From positions 1 through 7,411 of the forward strand of contig JAGBGB010000073.1 of the NCBI GenBank assembly GCA_017936205.1: a stretch of DNA of 7,411 nt, given 5' to 3'. The translations under genes and the position numbers were made by a program. This stretch comes from Oscillospiraceae bacterium (GTDB lineage Bacteria > Bacillota > Clostridia > Oscillospirales > Oscillospiraceae). Each line of letters begins with the position of its first letter. Within the stretch, counting starts at the first letter, position 1. The notes under the pieces are model-generated. The model worked only from the letters and a program-made list of their open reading frames with translations. It made no database searches and had not been told where the DNA came from. Shown in pieces: positions 6,253 through 7,411 of this stretch.

Positions 6253-6261
6253 ATTATAGCA
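6253..6261 (-). promoter_or_regulatory. Extended -10 promoter for the minus-strand operon
   Basis: On the minus strand TGCTATAAT gives a perfect -10 hexamer (6253-6258) with the extended TGn element. The hexamer 17 bp upstream is CTCCCA, so there is no recognisable -35. The expected start is near 6246, giving a leader of about 40 nt with the GGAGG site. A strong -10 without a -35 is typical of promoters that need an activator, and the divergent AraC protein is the obvious candidate. Confidence 0.6.
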
Positions 6262-6262
6262 A

Positions 6263-6274
6263 GCAAGGACTTGC
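6263..6274. promoter_or_regulatory. Inverted repeat between the divergent promoters, possible operator
   Basis: GCAAG-GA-CTTGC is a perfect 5-bp inverted repeat with a 2-bp spacer. It lies immediately upstream of the operon extended -10 and covers most of the -35 hexamer of the regulator promoter, so a bound protein could affect both. The binding protein is unknown. Confidence 0.4.
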
Positions 6275-6299
6275 GTGGGAGTGCAAAATCGGTTATAAT
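6271..6299 (+). promoter_or_regulatory. Sigma-A-type promoter of the AraC-family regulator
   Basis: TTGCGT (6271-6276) and a perfect TATAAT (6294-6299) are separated by 17 bp, the ideal spacing. The expected start is near 6306, leaving a leader of about 24 nt before the ATG at 6330. The -10 lies between two direct repeats. Confidence 0.7.
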
Positions 6300-6311
6300 A
6301 AGTGTAAAATC
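6280..6311 (+). promoter_or_regulatory. Direct repeats spaced 21 bp, candidate AraC-family binding site
   Basis: AGTGCAAAATC (6280-6290) and AGTGTAAAATC (6301-6311) match at 10 of 11 positions and start exactly 21 bp apart, about two helical turns. AraC proteins often bind tandem half-sites with this period. The repeats flank the -10 of the regulator's own promoter, so occupation would be expected to repress it. The assignment is inferred. Confidence 0.5.
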
Positions 6312-6329
6312 AGACAGAGGTAAAGGCAC

Positions 6330-7220
6330 ATGAAAGATAATTTTACAAGGGTCAGCTTTGAAAGGGTTTTCAATGTAGAGAAGATCATCACCATCTTCTA
6401 TATGGAGTTTTCCAAGAACTTTTCCTACGAAGGGGAAAGCCATGATTTCTGGGAAATGGTCTACATCGACAAGGGGGAAATGCTCTGCACCGCCGATCGG
6501 AACAAATTCGTCCTGAAAAGCGGAGAAATGACCTTCCACAAGCCCAACGAATTCCACAATCTGTCCGGAGACCACCGCAGCGCCCCCAATGTGAGCATCC
6601 TGACCTTCGAATGCCGCAGCCGTGCCATGAACGACTTTGAGGGGAAGATCTTCCGCCTGAACCCGGAGGAAAAGAGCCTGCTGTCTACACTCTTTGAAGA
6701 AGGGCTGTCCTGCTTCAAGCTGGTGGACGAAAGGAATCCCCTGCTGCAGAAGCTGGAACGCATCGAGGGAGCCCCCTTCGGCAGCAGCCAAATGACCAAG
6801 AATCTGTTGGAGATCTTCCTGATCAAGCTATCCCGGAATACGGATGTGGTCAGCAAAAACCTCCGCCGCAGCTATGTCATCGATGGCATGGATGTCCCCT
6901 ACCCTGTCAAGGAGATCTTAGACTACCTGCAGCAGCAGGTATACGGAAAGCTCGCCATCCGGGATGTGGCAGAAGCCGTAGGAAAAAGCGAAAGCACCGT
7001 CAAGCAGCTCTTCGCCCAATACCGCAAGAACGGCATCATGAAATACTACAACGAATTAAAGATCAAAGAAGCCAAAAAGCTGATCCGAGAAGGCACCTAC
7101 AATATGGCACAGATCTCCGATCTGCTCCACTTCGACAATCCCCAATACTTCTCCAAATGCTTCAAATCCTTCACCCACATGACCCCCAGTGAGTATAAGG
7201 CATCCATTATGAATCGATAA
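6330..7220 (+). CDS. AraC/XylS-family transcriptional regulator with N-terminal cupin sensor domain
   Basis: A 296-residue DNA-binding regulator. The N-terminal half (about 25-95) is a cupin ligand-binding domain: SHDFWEMVYIDKGE (37-50) and GEMTFHKPNEFHNL (65-78) are the typical cupin strands of AraC proteins. The C-terminal domain has two helix-turn-helix units. The first (about 208-231) has KLAIRDVAEAVGKSESTVKQ, and the second (about 256-281) has MAQISDLLHFDNPQYFSKCF, followed by the family ending FTHMTPSEYKAS. The start ATG follows weak purine-rich sites (GAGG, AAAGG) and fits the promoter 30 bp upstream. Divergent placement next to the sugar operon, with shared intergenic signals, suggests it senses a sugar or pathway intermediate and activates the operon while limiting its own expression. 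The ligand is unknown. Confidence 0.93.
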   Translation: MKDNFTRVSFERVFNVEKIITIFYMEFSKNFSYEGESHDFWEMVYIDKGEMLCTADRNKFVLKSGEMTFHKPNEFHNLSGDHRSAPNVSILTFECRSRAMNDFEGKIFRLNPEEKSLLSTLFEEGLSCFKLVDERNPLLQKLERIEGAPFGSSQMTKNLLEIFLIKLSRNTDVVSKNLRRSYVIDGMDVPYPVKEILDYLQQQVYGKLAIRDVAEAVGKSESTVKQLFAQYRKNGIMKYYNELKIKEAKKLIREGTYNMAQISDLLHFDNPQYFSKCFKSFTHMTPSEYKASIMNR

Positions 7221-7224
7221 AACA

Positions 7225-7280
7225 AGCAGACAGCAGGCAGCAGACAGTGGACAGTGGGTAGTGGACAGTTGACAGTGTTC
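7225..7280 (+). repeat. Eight-unit heptamer array downstream of the AraC gene
   Basis: A 7-bp period runs for 56 bases, starting 4 nt after the regulator stop codon. In the register starting at 7225 the units are AGCAGAC, AGCAGGC, AGCAGAC, AGTGGAC, AGTGGGT, AGTGGAC, AGTTGAC and AGTGTTC. The later units equal GACAGTG/GACAGTT, the heptamer found at the other two sites. No intrinsic terminator for the regulator is visible here. Confidence 0.85.
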
Positions 7281-7411
7281 CGTCAACAGACCCCCTCTCG
7301 GTCAAATTCCGATTTATCGCGCAGTTTGATTTACCCCTTCGTAGGGGCGCGCATTGCGCGTCCGGTTCATGGCGGAACGGCATGAATACAAAAACCACCG
7401 AAAATGATGTA
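7246..7411 (+). repeat. Composite dispersed repeat, copy 2 (cut by the window end)
   Basis: Heptamers lead into a linker (about 7278-7324) matching 5424-5468 in reverse complement. A block at 7325-7411 then matches 5255-5341 in direct orientation without gaps, with six substitutions. The 25-bp arm at 7338-7362 is identical to that of copy 1. The inner hairpin (7365-7387) carries three of the six substitutions and pairs less well. The opposite arm would lie beyond the window. No protein is encoded; a minus-strand reading of this block gives the same short peptide as copy 1, purely because of the repeat. Confidence 0.8.

Noticed and set aside
7225..7280. A CRISPR array
   Set aside because: The units are contiguous 7-mers with no unique spacers and no cas genes.

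Overview
The window looks like a stretch of chromosome from an anaerobic Firmicute, most likely a gut-type Clostridia (Oscillospiraceae/Lachnospiraceae-like). That placement is inferred from strong AGGAG-type ribosome sites, moderate GC content, the protein style and clostridial-style intergenic repeats; no taxonomic marker is present.

Layout. Six genes lie head to tail on the minus strand, read from about 6206 down to 102: a PIG-L/LmbE-family deacetylase (5499-6206), a glucosamine-6-phosphate isomerase/deaminase-like protein (4286-5233), a PfkB-family sugar kinase (3304-4284), a class II ketose-bisphosphate aldolase of the KbaY/GatY type (2477-3313), a Gfo/Idh/MocA oxidoreductase (1440-2462) and a DegT/DnrJ/EryC1/StrS aminotransferase (102-1409). 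Five of them are tightly packed (overlap of 10 nt, gaps of 1, 14 and 30 nt). The first is separated from the rest by 265 nt holding a dispersed repeat element. A hairpin at 46-76 closes the set. An AraC-family regulator (6330-7220) is divergently transcribed from a 123-nt intergenic region that contains a promoter for each side, an inverted repeat and a pair of direct repeats spaced exactly 21 bp.

How the genes may work together (inference). The first four genes follow the order of a GalNAc/galactosamine-like catabolic route: N-deacetylation, isomerisation/deamination of a sugar phosphate, phosphorylation to a ketose bisphosphate, and aldol cleavage to two trioses. The oxidoreductase and aminotransferase add a keto/amino exchange of the kind used on amino sugars and aminocyclitols. 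No transporter, glycosidase or phosphotransferase gene is inside the window, so the substrate cannot be read from it. The isomerase-like protein departs from the NagB active-site consensus, so the chemistry may not be ordinary GlcN6P deamination.

Non-coding structure. Heptamer arrays (sense GACAGTG/GACAGTT) follow the stop codons of three genes, always in the same orientation relative to the gene. Two of them continue into one composite repeat with a palindromic core flanked by perfect 25-bp inverted arms. The core appears flipped relative to the heptamers between the two copies (5255-5485 and 7225-7411, the latter cut by the window end).
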